From Hylemonella gracilis (GTDB taxonomy: Bacteria > Pseudomonadota > Gammaproteobacteria > Burkholderiales > Burkholderiaceae_C), in contig NZ_CP031395.1 in assembly GCF_004328645.1 (NCBI RefSeq), positions 3,373,501-3,437,500 of the forward strand: a stretch of DNA of 64,000 nt, given 5' to 3'. Both the position numbers and the translations under genes were made by a program. Of this stretch, positions 54,992-64,000 are shown piece by piece. The number at the start of each line of letters is the position of its first letter. Position 1 is the stretch's first letter. The notes below the pieces were generated by a model. That model had not been told where the DNA came from, did not search any database, and worked only from the letters and a program-made list of their open reading frames with translations.

Positions 54992-55351
54992 CTACTCCCA
55001 GTCGAGAGCACCCTTCTTCCACTCGTAGACGAAACCCACCACGAGGATGGCGATGAAGACCATCGCCGCCCAGAACCCGACCGCCCCGACATCCTTGAGC
55101 GCGACAGCCCACGGAAAGAGGAAGGCGATTTCGAGATCAAAAAGAATGAAGAGGATGGCGACGAGGTAATAACGCACGTCGAACTTCATGCGTGCGTCCT
55201 CGAAGGCCTCGAAGCCGCATTCGTAAGGGGAGTTCTTGGCCGCGTCGGGGCGATTGGGCCCGAGCACGTAACCGATGAGCTGAGGCAGCACACCCACGGC
55301 GAGACCGACCAAGATGAACAACAGGACGGGAAGGTACTGGTCAAGGCTCAT
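54992..55351 (-). CDS. nuoA: NADH-quinone oxidoreductase subunit A
   Basis: A membrane subunit of 119 residues with three helices. The loop between the first two contains [20 protein letters not shown], which carries the conserved Cys that switches between active and inactive states. It is the first nuo gene, starting 86 bases after the encoded CCA end of tRNA-Leu. Confidence 0.98.
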   Translation of the reverse strand: MSLDQYLPVLLFILVGLAVGVLPQLIGYVLGPNRPDAAKNSPYECGFEAFEDARMKFDVRYYLVAILFILFDLEIAFLFPWAVALKDVGAVGFWAAMVFIAILVVGFVYEWKKGALDWE

Positions 55352-55437
55352 CTTGCTGCTCTGCCTCTGATGCTCTGGGTTGGATCACGCATCCGACCGG
55401 CCCCGCGCAAGGGCAGCGGGCCAGGCCGGCTTCTGTT

Positions 55438-55522
55438 TGGTGCCGTCGGCGAGACTCGAACTCGCACAGCTTTCGCCACTACCCCCTCAAGATAGCGTGT
55501 CTACCAATTTCACCACGACGGC
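55438..55522 (-). tRNA. tRNA-Leu (anticodon GAG)
   Basis: A complete 85-base class II tRNA with an encoded CCA end. The acceptor stem is GCCGTCG / CGACGGC. The D arm contains AATTGGTAGACAC. The anticodon stem CTATC / GGTAG has loop TTGAGGG, giving GAG at 55486-55488, which reads CUC and CUU leucine codons. A long variable arm (TGGCGAAAGCTGTG) is followed by the T arm with GTTCGAGTC. It lies between secG and nuoA on the same strand. The 221 bases between it and secG hold no gene, only a small hairpin near 55585-55603. Confidence 0.97.
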
Positions 55523-55743
55523 TGATTTGTCCGCTGGCCTTGCATGAGGAGTTGCGTTCGACCAGCAGCTAGAAGTTTACCCGGAATTCCCCCGCTTCCG
55601 GGGAAGGCAAACAGAGAAGTTATGAAAACTTGACTCCGGACAAGGGGCGTCCGGACACTGCTCACGCGCACGGTGCGCCACCCTCGGGCGGATCAGCTCG
55701 CGCGACGACTTGCGCCTCTTTCGGCGTTCGCGCCTTCGACGTT

Positions 55744-56166
55744 TTATTGCGCGGGAATCTGCGCGGCGCCACCGGCGGCGGGCGCCGCGTCCTTCTGCGC
55801 CGGCGCGACGTCATTCGCGGTGGACACAGGTGCGCCTGCCGGAATCTGCGCGGCGTTCTCGGACGTGGCGGGCGTGGCCGGAACCACGGCAGCCGGGCTT
55901 TCCAGCACGCTGCCCGAATTCGCGGGACGCGCGTTGCCAAAGTACGCCAGAGCCAGGGTCACGGCGAAGAACACCGTGGCCAACACTGCCGTGGTGCGCG
56001 AAAGAAAGTTCGCGCTGCCGCTCGCGCCAAAGAGGCTGCCCGACGAGCCGCTACCGAAAGCCGCGCCCATGTCGGCGCCCTTGCCGTGCTGGATCAGCAC
56101 AAGGCCGATCATGGTCAAGGCCGTGATGATCTGCACCGTGACAAGAAGGGTGACGATGAAACTCAT
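55744..56166 (-). CDS. secG: preprotein translocase subunit SecG
   Basis: A two-helix inner-membrane subunit of SecYEG that eases SecA movement during export, 140 residues. Helix 1 is near 3-22 and helix 2 near 53-75, linked by the conserved loop LIQHGKGADMGAAFGSGSSG, and followed by NFLSRTTAVLATVFF. The tail is long, Ala/Pro-rich and presumably disordered. The order tpiA-secG-tRNA-Leu-nuo is conserved in many proteobacteria. It starts 71 bases after tpiA. Confidence 0.97.
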   Translation of the reverse strand: MSFIVTLLVTVQIITALTMIGLVLIQHGKGADMGAAFGSGSSGSLFGASGSANFLSRTTAVLATVFFAVTLALAYFGNARPANSGSVLESPAAVVPATPATSENAAQIPAGAPVSTANDVAPAQKDAAPAAGGAAQIPAQ

Positions 56167-56237
56167 GCGATGAACTCCTGAATTCGAGACAAATGTCGTG
56201 AGACTGAGAGCTTGGATGCGGCACCGAGCGATGTGAC

Positions 56238-56981
56238 TCAGCTCGCCGCAGCGATGATGGAAAGAAAATCCGCCGCCTTGAGCGACGCGCCGCCAATCAG
56301 GCCGCCGTCGATGTCGGGCTGTGCCAGCAAGCTGGCCACGTTGGTGGGGTTCATGCTGCCACCGTACAGGATGCGGATGCGACCGGCTTGTGTCGAAGCG
56401 GCGAGCAACTGCGCGCGCAATACGGCGTGCACGGCTTGGGCCTGCTCTGGCGTGGCTGTCTTGCCCGTGCCGATGGCCCAGACTGGCTCATAAGCCACGA
56501 CGATCTCGCTGATGCAATGGCCGTTGAGGTGAATCACGGCCGCCAACTGGCGCTTGACGATCTCCTCGGTCTGCCCGGCATCTCGTTCGGCCAGTGTTTC
56601 ACCAAGGCAAACGATGGGGGTAATGCCCGCGGCCAGAGCGCGTTGCGCCTTCTCGGCCACGACCGCATCCGTCTCACCGTGGTACTGGCGGCGCTCCGAA
56701 TGGCCGACGATGGCGTAGCGCACGCCGAAGTCCCGCAGCATCGCCGCGGAGACCTCGCCGGTGTAGGCCCCGGCTTCGTGCGCAGACAGGTCCTGTGCCC
56801 CCAATTCGCCAGAGGAACCGGCCAGCAAGGTCTGGCACTGCGCCAGATACGCCGCTGGCACACAAACGGCCACCTCACAAGCCGCGCCCGCAAGGGCCGG
56901 CAGGATGCCCTGCAGCAGGGCCGCATTCGCGGCCAGGCTGCCGTTCATCTTCCAGTTGCCTGCGATCAACTTGTTCGTCAT
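56238..56981 (-). CDS. tpiA: triosephosphate isomerase
   Basis: The glycolytic TIM-barrel enzyme that interconverts dihydroxyacetone phosphate and glyceraldehyde 3-phosphate. The protein has 247 residues. GNWKMNGS holds the Asn/Lys pair of the active site, [12 protein letters not shown] the electrophilic His, [20 protein letters not shown] the base Glu and flexible loop 6, and LYGGSMNP the phosphate site. The ATG at 56981 is preferred over a longer frame to 56999. It begins eight bases after the quinone oxidoreductase gene. Confidence 0.99.
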   Translation of the reverse strand: MTNKLIAGNWKMNGSLAANAALLQGILPALAGAACEVAVCVPAAYLAQCQTLLAGSSGELGAQDLSAHEAGAYTGEVSAAMLRDFGVRYAIVGHSERRQYHGETDAVVAEKAQRALAAGITPIVCLGETLAERDAGQTEEIVKRQLAAVIHLNGHCISEIVVAYEPVWAIGTGKTATPEQAQAVHAVLRAQLLAASTQAGRIRILYGGSMNPTNVASLLAQPDIDGGLIGGASLKAADFLSIIAAAS

Positions 56982-56989
56982 GGCCAGGC

Positions 56990-57979
56990 TCAACTCCACG
57001 TCAGCACAATCTTGCCGATGTGCTGGTTCGACTCCATCAGCGCATGGGCTTGAGCCGCCTGCGCCGGCGGGAAGGTGCTGTGGACCACGGGCTTGATCTT
57101 GCCCGCCTCGATCAGCGGCCAGGCGTGCTTGAGACAGGCCTGCGCGATGGCCGCCTTGAAGGCCACGGGGCGCGGGCGCAGCGTGGAACCCGTGATGGTC
57201 AGGCGCCTCCTCAAAACCAGGCCAGCGTTAAAGCTGCTCTTGGTGCCACCCTGGACAGCGATGATGACGATGCGGCCATCCTCGGCCAGACTCTCGACCT
57301 CGCGGGCAACGTATTCACCGCCCACCATGTCGAGGATCACGTCCACGCCCTTGCCATCCGTCAGCCGCTTGACCTCTTCCTTGAAGTCCTGCGTCTTGTA
57401 GTTGATGGCGTGGTCGGCACCCAGCCGCAGGCAGGCCGCGCATTTGTCATCGCTGCCCGCCGTCACGACGACCGTCGCGCCCCAGGCCTTCGCCAGTTGA
57501 ATGGCTGTGACGCCAATGCCGCTGGAGCCGCCCTGAATCAGCAAGGTTTCGCCCGGCTGCAGGCGGCCGCGATCGAAGACATTGCTCCAGACCGTGAAGA
57601 AGGTCTCGGGCAAGGATGCGGCTTCAACGTCGCTGAGCCCTTTCGGATAAGGCAGGCACTGCGCGATCGGCGCGGTGCAGAGCTCGGCATAACCGCCGCC
57701 AGCCACCAGGGCACAGACTTTGTCACCGAGCTTGAAACCCGCCCGACCCAGTTCGGTGGCATCACCGCCGACGACCTCACCCGCGACTTCCAAGCCTGGA
57801 ATGTCGGAAGCCCCCGGCGGCACCGGGTAGTTGCCCTGGCGCTGGAACACGTCGGGGCGGTTGATGCCGCTGGCCGCGACGCGGATCAGCAGTTCGCCCG
57901 CCGCAGGCGCCGGGTCCGGGCGTTCGCCCAGCACCAGCACCTCTGGCTCGCCATAACGCGTGATTTCAACGGCTCTCAT
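56990..57979 (-). CDS. NAD(P)H-quinone oxidoreductase, PIG3/QOR family
   Basis: A zinc-free medium-chain dehydrogenase/reductase of 329 residues. The N-terminal GroES-like domain begins [15 protein letters not shown], with [15 protein letters not shown] matching the PIG3 subgroup. The Rossmann domain (about 125-265) has the dinucleotide loop [17 protein letters not shown] and [12 protein letters not shown]. It probably reduces quinones or other electrophiles with NADPH. It lies between pnp (26-base gap) and tpiA (8-base gap), as is common in Burkholderiales. Confidence 0.95.
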   Translation of the reverse strand: MRAVEITRYGEPEVLVLGERPDPAPAAGELLIRVAASGINRPDVFQRQGNYPVPPGASDIPGLEVAGEVVGGDATELGRAGFKLGDKVCALVAGGGYAELCTAPIAQCLPYPKGLSDVEAASLPETFFTVWSNVFDRGRLQPGETLLIQGGSSGIGVTAIQLAKAWGATVVVTAGSDDKCAACLRLGADHAINYKTQDFKEEVKRLTDGKGVDVILDMVGGEYVAREVESLAEDGRIVIIAVQGGTKSSFNAGLVLRRRLTITGSTLRPRPVAFKAAIAQACLKHAWPLIEAGKIKPVVHSTFPPAQAAQAHALMESNQHIGKIVLTWS

Positions 57980-58005
57980 GCCCGCTCCCGCTGTGACTCA
58001 CGCCA

Positions 58006-60168
58006 TCAAGCCTGTTCGCCGTTGTCGCCGCCATTCGCGGGGGCTTCAGCACGCTCGGCACGTTGCGGCTGCTCCGAACGTTCCAGCAAGGCCTTCATGG
58101 ACAGCTTGACGCGGCCCTTCTCGTCGGTTTCCAGGACCTTGACCTTCACGATCTGGCCTTCGGACAGGTAGTCCGTGACCTTCTCGACGCGCTCGTGCGC
58201 GATCTGGCTGATGTGCAGCAGGCCATCCTTGCCGGGCAGCAGGTTGACCAGGGCGCCGAAGTCCAGGATCTTGGTGATCGGGCCTTCGTAGACCTTGCCG
58301 ATCTCGACTTCGGCGGTGATCTGCTCGATGCGGCGCTTGGCCTCCTCGGCCTTCGCGGCCTCGGTCGAGGCGATGGTGATGGTGCCGTCTTCCGCGATGT
58401 CGATCTGGGTGCCGGTCTCTTCGGTCAGCGCGCGGATGGTCGCGCCGCCCTTGCCGATCACGTCACGGATCTTCTCGGGGTTGATCTTCATGGTGTAGAG
58501 GCGCGGCGCGAACTGGCTCACCTCGGCCTTGGCCTCGCCCACGGCGGCCTGCATCTTGCCCAGGATGTGCATGCGCGCTTCCTTGGCCTGGGCCAGGGCA
58601 ACCTGCATGATCTCGCGCGTGATGCCCTGGATCTTGATGTCCATCTGCAGGGCCGTGATGCCGTTGGTGGTACCGGCCACCTTGAAGTCCATGTCACCGA
58701 GGTGGTCCTCGTCGCCCAGGATGTCGGTCAGCACGGCAAACTTGTTGTCTTCCTTGATCAGGCCCATGGCGATGCCGGCCACGTGCGCCTTGAGCGGCAC
58801 GCCCGCGTTCATCAGCGAGAGGCAACCGCCGCAGACGGACGCCATGGACGACGAACCGTTGGACTCGGTGATTTCCGACACCACGCGCATGGTGTAGGGG
58901 AATTCTTCCTTGGTCGGCAGCACGGCGACCAGGGCGCGCTTGGCCAGGCGGCCATGGCCAATTTCGCGGCGCTTGGGCGTGCCCACGCGCCCCGTCTCGC
59001 CGGTGGCGAAGGGCGGCATGTTGTAGTGCAGCATGAAGCGGTCCTCATACTCACCGGCCAATGCGTCGATGCGCTGCGCGTCGCGTTCGGTTCCCAAGGT
59101 CGTGACGACCAGGGCCTGGGTTTCGCCACGCGTGAACAGTGCCGAGCCATGGGTGCGCGGCAGCACGCTGTCGCGGATTTCGATCGGGCGCACGGTACGG
59201 GTGTCACGACCGTCGATGCGCGGTTCACCCGCCAGGATCTGGCCACGCACGATCTTGGCTTCAATCTCGAACAGCAGCCCCTCAACGGCCACGCCGTCGA
59301 ACTCGACGCCATCGGCCTTGAGGCCGGCGAACACGTCGGCGTAAGCGGTGCGGCAGGCCTGGGTGCGGGCCTGCTTGTTGCGAATCTGGTAGGCAGCTTC
59401 GAGCTTGGCTTTGGCCAGGCTGTCGATCTTGGCGATCAGCGCCTCGTCTTTGGCCGGGGCGGTCCAGTCCCAGGTCGGCTTGCCGGCGTCACGCACCAAT
59501 TCATGAATGGCGTTGATGGCAATCTTGCCCTGGTCGTGGCCGAAGACCACGGCGCCCAGCATGATCTCTTCCGACAGTTGCAGCGCTTCCGATTCCACCA
59601 TCAGCACGGCGGCTTCGGTGCCAGCGACCACCAGGTCCATCTGGCTGTCCTTGCGCTGGGTCTGGCCCGGGTTGAGGACGTATTCACCATTGACGTAGCC
59701 CACGCGCGCCGCGCCGATGGGGCCGTTGAAGGGAATACCACTGATGGACAGGGCCGCGCTGGTGGCGATCAAGGCGGGAATGTCGGCATCGACTTCCGGA
59801 TTCAGCGAAACGGTGTGGACCACCACCTGCACTTCGTTGAAGAAACCTTCCGGGAACAGCGGACGGATCGGGCGATCGATCAGGCGGCTGGTCAGCGTCT
59901 CATATTCGCTGGGGCGACCTTCGCGCTTGAAGAAGCTGCCGGGAATCTTGCCAGCGGCGTAGGTCTTCTCAAGGTAGTCAACCGTCAGGGGAAAGAAATC
60001 CTGGCCAGGCTTGGCAGACTTGGACGCCACCACGGTGGCCAGCACCACGGTGTCATCGACATTGACGAGGACGGCACCGCCGGCTTGGCGGGCGATTTCG
60101 CCCGTTTCCATGGTGACGGTGTGCTGACCCCATTGGAAGGTCTTGGTGATTTTGTTGAACATGCTCAT
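58006..60168 (-). CDS. pnp: polynucleotide phosphorylase
   Basis: A phosphorolytic 3'-5' exoribonuclease and degradosome partner, 720 residues, active as a trimer. There are two RNase PH domains (about 1-140 and 310-545), the second with [19 protein letters not shown] and the catalytic [22 protein letters not shown] domain ([18 protein letters not shown]) is near 555, an S1 domain ([20 protein letters not shown], preceded by EI) near 625, and a charged tail follows. The ATG at 60168 has AAGGAG six bases upstream. A long hairpin lies in the leader, where RNase III and PNPase itself control the gene in E. coli. Confidence 0.99.
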   Translation of the reverse strand: MSMFNKITKTFQWGQHTVTMETGEIARQAGGAVLVNVDDTVVLATVVASKSAKPGQDFFPLTVDYLEKTYAAGKIPGSFFKREGRPSEYETLTSRLIDRPIRPLFPEGFFNEVQVVVHTVSLNPEVDADIPALIATSAALSISGIPFNGPIGAARVGYVNGEYVLNPGQTQRKDSQMDLVVAGTEAAVLMVESEALQLSEEIMLGAVVFGHDQGKIAINAIHELVRDAGKPTWDWTAPAKDEALIAKIDSLAKAKLEAAYQIRNKQARTQACRTAYADVFAGLKADGVEFDGVAVEGLLFEIEAKIVRGQILAGEPRIDGRDTRTVRPIEIRDSVLPRTHGSALFTRGETQALVVTTLGTERDAQRIDALAGEYEDRFMLHYNMPPFATGETGRVGTPKRREIGHGRLAKRALVAVLPTKEEFPYTMRVVSEITESNGSSSMASVCGGCLSLMNAGVPLKAHVAGIAMGLIKEDNKFAVLTDILGDEDHLGDMDFKVAGTTNGITALQMDIKIQGITREIMQVALAQAKEARMHILGKMQAAVGEAKAEVSQFAPRLYTMKINPEKIRDVIGKGGATIRALTEETGTQIDIAEDGTITIASTEAAKAEEAKRRIEQITAEVEIGKVYEGPITKILDFGALVNLLPGKDGLLHISQIAHERVEKVTDYLSEGQIVKVKVLETDEKGRVKLSMKALLERSEQPQRAERAEAPANGGDNGEQA

Positions 60169-60273
60169 GTGCTGCTCCTTGAGGTTGTACGAAAGAGACG
60201 AACCCTTCCGGTTTCAGTGAACGGGGACCGGTGTCCCCGCTTGGCTCGAAGCAAGCTACACAGAACACGATGC

Positions 60274-60314
60274 CATTCCAAAGCAACTCCCTTCAGGGGA
60301 AGGGCTTTGGAATG
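60274..60314 (-). promoter_or_regulatory. pnp leader hairpin
   Basis: CATTCCAAAGC (60274-60284) and GCTTTGGAATG (60304-60314) are perfectly complementary, and inside them CCCTTC pairs with GAAGGG. The result is a double-tier stem in the rpsO-pnp transcript, at the place where the E. coli pnp leader carries its RNase III site. Confidence 0.65.
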
Positions 60315-60349
60315 ACACAGCTTCGCTCTGTACTTGCAGGCTCCGAAGT

Positions 60350-60410
60350 GAACAACGCCTGAATCAGCGGACCATCTTGGCGATGGGCACCAACTCAGGC
60401 GTCGTTGTTC
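60350..60410 (-). promoter_or_regulatory. stem-loop just after rpsO
   Basis: GAACAACGCCTGA (60350-60362) pairs with TCAGGCGTCGTTGTTC (60395-60410) except for a three-base bulge. A smaller CCATC/GATGG hairpin lies in the loop. It starts 12 bases after the rpsO stop. No T tract follows, so it is more likely a processing or stability element than a full terminator. Confidence 0.55.
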
Positions 60411-60421
60411 ATGGCCGGGAC

Positions 60422-60688
60422 TTACTTGCGCAGACCCAGCTTGGTGATCAGCGCGGTGTAGCGCGCGGCATCCTTGGACTTCAGATAGTCGAGCAGCTTG
60501 CGGCGGCGGCTCACCATGCGCAGCAGACCGCGACGACCGTGGTGATCCTTGGCGTGGGTCTTGAAGTGCGGGGTCAACTCGTTGATGCGAGCGGTCAACA
60601 GGGCGACCTGGACTTCGGGGCTGCCGGTGTCGTTGGCGGCGCGGGCATTGGCCTTGACGACCTCGGCCTTGATTGTGGATGCGATCAT
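60422..60688 (-). CDS. rpsO: 30S ribosomal protein S15
   Basis: An early-assembly protein of the 30S platform that binds the 16S three-way junction and contacts the 50S subunit. The 88 residues cover the whole family: [38 protein letters not shown], the RNA-binding [23 protein letters not shown] and the closing LITKLGLRK. The ATG follows AGAGGAAAGAAA. It is followed by pnp as in most proteobacteria. Its leader is about 170 bases long if the TATAAT at 60868-60873 is the promoter, leaving room for autoregulation by S15. Confidence 0.99.
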   Translation of the reverse strand: MIASTIKAEVVKANARAANDTGSPEVQVALLTARINELTPHFKTHAKDHHGRRGLLRMVSRRRKLLDYLKSKDAARYTALITKLGLRK

Positions 60689-60867
60689 TTTCTTTCCTCT
60701 AGACGGAATGGACGTATGGACAGGCCGACCTCGCGAAGAATCGGAGAGCCTGACCGCAACGTCCCGGGAGTTTCAACTTGCGCCAGCGGCTGGAACTGCT
60801 TGCCGGCGTGCGCTCTACGCGCCTGGCCACCCTGCTCTCAAGGCATCCGGACACGCAAAACCTGGCA

Positions 60868-60873
60868 ATTATA
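60868..60873 (-). promoter_or_regulatory. -10 element of a probable rpsO promoter
   Basis: A perfect TATAAT on the minus strand in the otherwise GC-rich gap upstream of rpsO, followed in the transcription direction by TGCC. The -35 region is weak by eye. No closer candidate lies between it and the rpsO ATG. Confidence 0.5.
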
Positions 60874-61038
60874 GCGAAACCCGGTACAAGGCTGTGGCCG
60901 GGCCGGGCAGAGACCAGCCGTGGCGGTCCACGATGCCCCCTCAGTTTGGCTCCTCATGCGCACCGCCCAAGGCACGCTCGCCACCAGACCGGGGCAGGCC
61001 CCGGGGCAACCACATCCAGAGACTGCGGCCGCCATTGG

Positions 61039-61070
61039 GACATTCTGTCGCAGCGGCTGGACAGAATGTC
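61039..61070. repeat. perfect 11-bp inverted repeat upstream of the kinase remnant
   Basis: GACATTCTGTC (61039-61049) and GACAGAATGTC (61060-61070) are exact complements with a 10-base spacer. It is more AT-rich than its surroundings and looks like an operator or small stem-loop. No intact gene lies next to it; it may be a relic of the lost kinase locus. Confidence 0.5.
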
Positions 61071-61112
61071 TCAACAGCCACTCCCGCACCTGCCCGTGCG
61101 AGGGCGTGTCCG

Positions 61113-61270
61113 AACCTCGTCAACAATGCCGTGCACGCCATGCCGCGAGGAGACGTGCTCACCCTGAGCAGCATGGACGAGACGCGCGATGGCATGCCAG
61201 GCGTGTCGATCCGCATCGCCGACACCGGCAAGGGCATCGGCCCGGAAGCACGCCGGACGCGCCCCTACAA
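61113..61270 (+). pseudogene. histidine kinase ATPase-domain remnant
   Basis: In the plus frame that includes 61113, the translation NLVNNAVHAMPRGDVLTLSS, then about eight residues later VSIRIADTGKGIGPEA, matches the N box and G1 box of a HATPase_c domain of sensor kinases. Upstream the frame is open but unlike a dimerisation domain or H box. Downstream the expected G2 box (GTGLGL) is missing and the frame ends in low-complexity sequence. I read it as a decayed fragment of about 50 codons in the 650-base gap between rpsO and the aminotransferase gene, on the strand opposite to both. Confidence 0.6.
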
Positions 61271-61341
61271 GCTGGACCGTCCCACGCACGCACGGACCTC
61301 GACCCTGACCCATGGCGCTGCCGCCGTGCCCGCCCCAGCGC

Positions 61342-62517
61342 TCAGACCTTGAGCCAGCCGCGCAGGCGGTCCACGCCCTGCGCCAGTCGATCCAGATCCC
61401 GGGAGGCAAAACACCAGCGCAGCCAACCTGAGGACTCTGCCCCGAACGCCTCTCCTGGCGCCAAGCCCAGCCCTGCCTCGGCCACCAGGCGTTTGGCCAG
61501 CGCCACACCGTCCGCGAATTCGCCCTGGCCACCGGCGATGCGGAAGAAGGCGTACATGCCCGCACGCGGCCTGGCCAGCTCCAAGCCAGGTACCACTTGC
61601 AAGAGCGGCACCAGGGTGTCACGGCACTGTTTGAGATGCGCCACCACGCGGGGCGTGATCTCGTCGGCGCGACGCAGGGCGGTGATGGCCGCACGCTGCG
61701 TGAAGACGCTGGCGCAGGAGGTGTTGAACTCGATGATCTTGCCCACGTCGTGCGTGCAGGAAGGCGGCAGCACCAGCCAGCCCAGGCGCCAACCGGTCAT
61801 CAGGAAAGCCTTGGAAAAACTGCCCACGACCATCAGCCGATCCTCCGGCGTCGCGAGGTCCAGGAAGCTCGGCGCGGCACCTTGCGGTCCGGCACCTTCC
61901 TGGTCGTAATACAGCTGCGAATACACCTCGTCGGCCAGAATCCACGTGCCTGTGCGCCGGCAATGCGCGAGGATGCGCTGCTGCTCGGCCTGAGTGAGCG
62001 TCCAGCCCGTGGGGTTGGACGGCGCGTTGACCACGAGCAGCTTGGTGGCGGGCGTCACCGCCGCCAGCAGCGCGTCCATGTCCAGCGTCCAGGCACCTTC
62101 GACCGGCTTGAGCGGCACGGGCTTGAGCCGGGCGCCCAGGATCTGCGGCTGCGCCACCAGGTTGGGCCAGACCGGCGTAACGATGACCACCTCGTCACCC
62201 GCGTCCAGCAAGGCCTGCATGGCGATCATCAAGGCATTGACGCCGCCCGAGGTCACGGCGATTCGATCGGCGCCGACCGCGCCGTGCAGGCGACTCAGGT
62301 GCGCGGCCAGTCCCTCGCGCAACTCGGGCAGGCCCAGGTTGTGGGTATAAAAAACCTCGCCCTTTTCCAATGACTCAATGGCCGCCTGGCGCACGAAGTC
62401 AGGCGGTGTTTCGTCACCCTCGCCGAACCAGAAAGTCAGCAGGTCGGCGCGCCCCAGGCCGGCGTTGGCCACTTCGCGGATTTTGGATTCTTCGAGGTTT
62501 CGGATGATGTGTCGCAT
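61342..62517 (-). CDS. pyridoxal phosphate-dependent aminotransferase (class I/II)
   Basis: A fold-type I aminotransferase of 391 residues. The PLP Lys lies in VGSFSKAFLMTGWRLGW (about residue 240), and NAPSNPTGWTLTQAEQ and ADEVYSQLYYD are the cofactor-contact motifs. VTSGGVNALMIAMQALLDAGDEV (cited from SGGVNALMIAMQALL) is the phosphate-binding helix region, and the substrate carboxylate Arg is near the end in GWLRWCFAS. The amino acid substrate is uncertain; the family includes aspartate, aromatic and alanine aminotransferases. It starts 88 bases after the ABC substrate-binding gene on the same strand. Confidence 0.94.
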   Translation of the reverse strand: MRHIIRNLEESKIREVANAGLGRADLLTFWFGEGDETPPDFVRQAAIESLEKGEVFYTHNLGLPELREGLAAHLSRLHGAVGADRIAVTSGGVNALMIAMQALLDAGDEVVIVTPVWPNLVAQPQILGARLKPVPLKPVEGAWTLDMDALLAAVTPATKLLVVNAPSNPTGWTLTQAEQQRILAHCRRTGTWILADEVYSQLYYDQEGAGPQGAAPSFLDLATPEDRLMVVGSFSKAFLMTGWRLGWLVLPPSCTHDVGKIIEFNTSCASVFTQRAAITALRRADEITPRVVAHLKQCRDTLVPLLQVVPGLELARPRAGMYAFFRIAGGQGEFADGVALAKRLVAEAGLGLAPGEAFGAESSGWLRWCFASRDLDRLAQGVDRLRGWLKV

Positions 62518-62605
62518 GGCCAGCTACGGGTTCGGAACGAAGGTTGAAACGGAAGGGCGGGAACAAGGGCGTGGGTATGCGGTCGCGACGCGGTGACCGC
62601 GAGGC

Positions 62606-63898
62606 TCAGGGCCGGGCCATCTGACAGTTCGTCGGCAATTCGGCCTGCTCCGCCTTCAACTGACGGACGACGCGAAAGCCATACCCCGAGCCTTCCACAT
62701 CGAATTTGACGCCGTCCTTGTCACCCTCCCGGGCCTGACGGGCCATCACGCCCACCACCAGCGGCTGCTGGAACTGATGGTCAGCCGCGCGCATGCGACC
62801 GCGCTGGCCGTACAGGGTGACATCCGCCTGTTCCAGCGCCCGGGCCACGGCCGTCACGTCCGTCGTCGCACCAGCCTTCTGGATGGCTTGCGCCAAGGCC
62901 TCCACCATGAGCTGCATGCGCATGTGCACGTAGTCGTCCTCGGGCCGGGGGAAGCGCTCGCGGAAGGCGCGGTAGAAGGCCTCGCTCTGCGCGCCCGGCA
63001 CATTGGGCAGCCAGTCGGCCACGGCCACCACCTGGCCCACGCCGGCCGCGCCGATGGCCGCCGGCACGCCCAGGGCATTGCCGTAGAAGGTGTAGAACTT
63101 GCCGTCGTAGCCGGCTTCGCGGGCCGCCTTGATCAGCAGGGTCAGGTCATTGCCCCAGTTGCCGGTGATCACGGCCGAGGCGCCCCGCTGCTCTGCAGTC
63201 TTGGCCTTGATCTTCTGTGCATAAGGCAGGAAGTCCTTCACGCGACCGATGGGGTGCAGTTCCTCGCCCACGATCTGGACGTCCGGGCGCAGCACACCCA
63301 GTTGCCGCCTCGCCTCGCGCAGCACGGCCTGGCCGAAGCTGTAGTCCTGCCCGATCAGGTAGACCGAGCGCACGGCGCGATCTTCCTGCAGCACACGCAT
63401 CAGCGCGGCCATGCGCATGTCCGCGTGAGCGTCGAAACGGAAATGCCAGAAGCTGCATTTCTCGTTGGTCAGGATGGGGTCGACCGCTGAATAGTTGAGG
63501 AAGAGCACGCGCCGGGCGGGGTCGCGCTCGTTGTGCTTGTCGATGGCGTCGATCAACGCCGCCGCCACCGACGAGCTGTTGCCCTGCATGATGTACCGCG
63601 CGCCATCGTCGACCGCGGCGCGCAGGGCGGCCAGCGCCTCCTCGGTCTGGCCCTTGCTGTCGTAACGGCGCAGCTCGAACTGCAGACCGCCACGGGCGTT
63701 CACACGCTCGACCGCCCAGACCAGGTTGCGGAACACGGCCTCGCCCGCGTTGCCCAGGGGACCGCTCAGACCCTCGATCACGGCGACACGAACCGGCGGT
63801 GCCGACGACGCAGTTGCCGTCGGCGCGACGGGCTGCGCGTAGGCCGCAACGGCTACAGATAGGGCCGCGATGGCCAGCTTCAAGACCCGGGTGAACAT
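62606..63898 (-). CDS. branched-chain amino acid-type ABC transporter substrate-binding protein
   Basis: A periplasmic receptor of 430 residues in the LivJ/Peripla_BP_6 family. The ATG at 63898 gives a clean signal peptide (MFTRVLKLAIAALSVAVAAYA, cut after AYA near residue 21); the frame is open 22 codons upstream without a better start. The mature protein has VRVAVIEGLSGPLGNAGEAV and YIMQGNSSSVAAALIDAI, typical of the first lobe, and a GKFYTFYGNALG strand in the second. It has two conserved-looking Cys. No permease or ATPase genes are in the window, so partners would lie upstream or elsewhere. The ligand may be an amino acid, amide or aromatic acid. Confidence 0.92.
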   Translation of the reverse strand: MFTRVLKLAIAALSVAVAAYAQPVAPTATASSAPPVRVAVIEGLSGPLGNAGEAVFRNLVWAVERVNARGGLQFELRRYDSKGQTEEALAALRAAVDDGARYIMQGNSSSVAAALIDAIDKHNERDPARRVLFLNYSAVDPILTNEKCSFWHFRFDAHADMRMAALMRVLQEDRAVRSVYLIGQDYSFGQAVLREARRQLGVLRPDVQIVGEELHPIGRVKDFLPYAQKIKAKTAEQRGASAVITGNWGNDLTLLIKAAREAGYDGKFYTFYGNALGVPAAIGAAGVGQVVAVADWLPNVPGAQSEAFYRAFRERFPRPEDDYVHMRMQLMVEALAQAIQKAGATTDVTAVARALEQADVTLYGQRGRMRAADHQFQQPLVVGVMARQAREGDKDGVKFDVEGSGYGFRVVRQLKAEQAELPTNCQMARP

Positions 63899-64000
63899 GC
63901 TTTTGTGCAAGGCGAACTCTCTTGAAAAACAGGGCCGCGCCAACAGATGTGGGCCATGCGGCAATCGTGGTTGAAAGCCGCGCAGTGTAAGGGCTGCATG

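Noticed and set aside
58063..60315. A 750-codon plus-strand frame opposite pnp
   Set aside because: Antisense shadow; pnp itself is complete and conserved throughout.

Overview
This is a high-GC chromosomal window from a betaproteobacterium. It is most likely Burkholderiales and close to Comamonadaceae. The reasons are the split nuoC/nuoD in a 14-gene nuo operon with a DUF2818 gene after nuoN, the order tpiA-secG-tRNA-Leu-nuo, small conserved families such as DUF1178, and short dispersed C5-N2-G5 repeats of a kind I associate with that family. I see no phage, insertion sequence, CRISPR array or rRNA. It reads as core genome with a few accessory patches.

Layout. 1-650 holds the end of moaA and mobA (molybdenum cofactor). 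820-5150 holds an FKBP-type isomerase followed by the heat-shock set grpE-dnaK-dnaJ. A strikingly good sigma-32 promoter is embedded in the terminator-like hairpin before grpE. 5346-7134 holds an orphan membrane domain resembling the N-terminal half of EptA, then a PAS-GGDEF diguanylate cyclase. 7173-10236 is a GbsR/MarR-type regulator with a perfect 28-bp palindrome upstream, translationally abutting a short-Q-loop (CIO-type) cytochrome bd oxidase, cydAB. 10295-17550 is the most interesting accessory patch. An ArsR-family gene diverges from a five-gene operon (periplasmic adaptor, RND permease, DUF2892 protein, persulfide-dioxygenase-like metallo-hydrolase, MFS transporter) across a perfect 26-bp palindrome.

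17630-22290 carries fatty-acid and electron-transfer functions: a nitronate monooxygenase, an acyl-CoA dehydrogenase broken by a one-base loss in a G tract, and etfBA. 22353-29069 has an MscS channel, an HDAC-like deacetylase, queG, tsaE, amiC, a small acidic protein and a DedA protein preceded by an undescribed 23-codon ORF and a hairpin. 29323-38987 has mutL, a lipoprotein hydrolase, miaA, an MltC-like transglycosylase, an Old Yellow Enzyme, cheV and an ABC exporter.

39132-63898 is almost all on the minus strand. Read in transcription order it is an ABC substrate-binding protein, an aminotransferase, a decayed histidine-kinase fragment, rpsO, pnp, a quinone oxidoreductase, tpiA, secG, tRNA-Leu(GAG), nuoA to nuoN, DUF2818, a NUDIX hydrolase and DUF1178. 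The respiratory genes fit together: Complex I and ETF feed the quinone pool, and the bd oxidase offers a high-affinity or sulfide/cyanide-tolerant exit from it. The ArsR-controlled operon may protect against reactive sulfur or toxic thiophilic compounds; this last point is inference.
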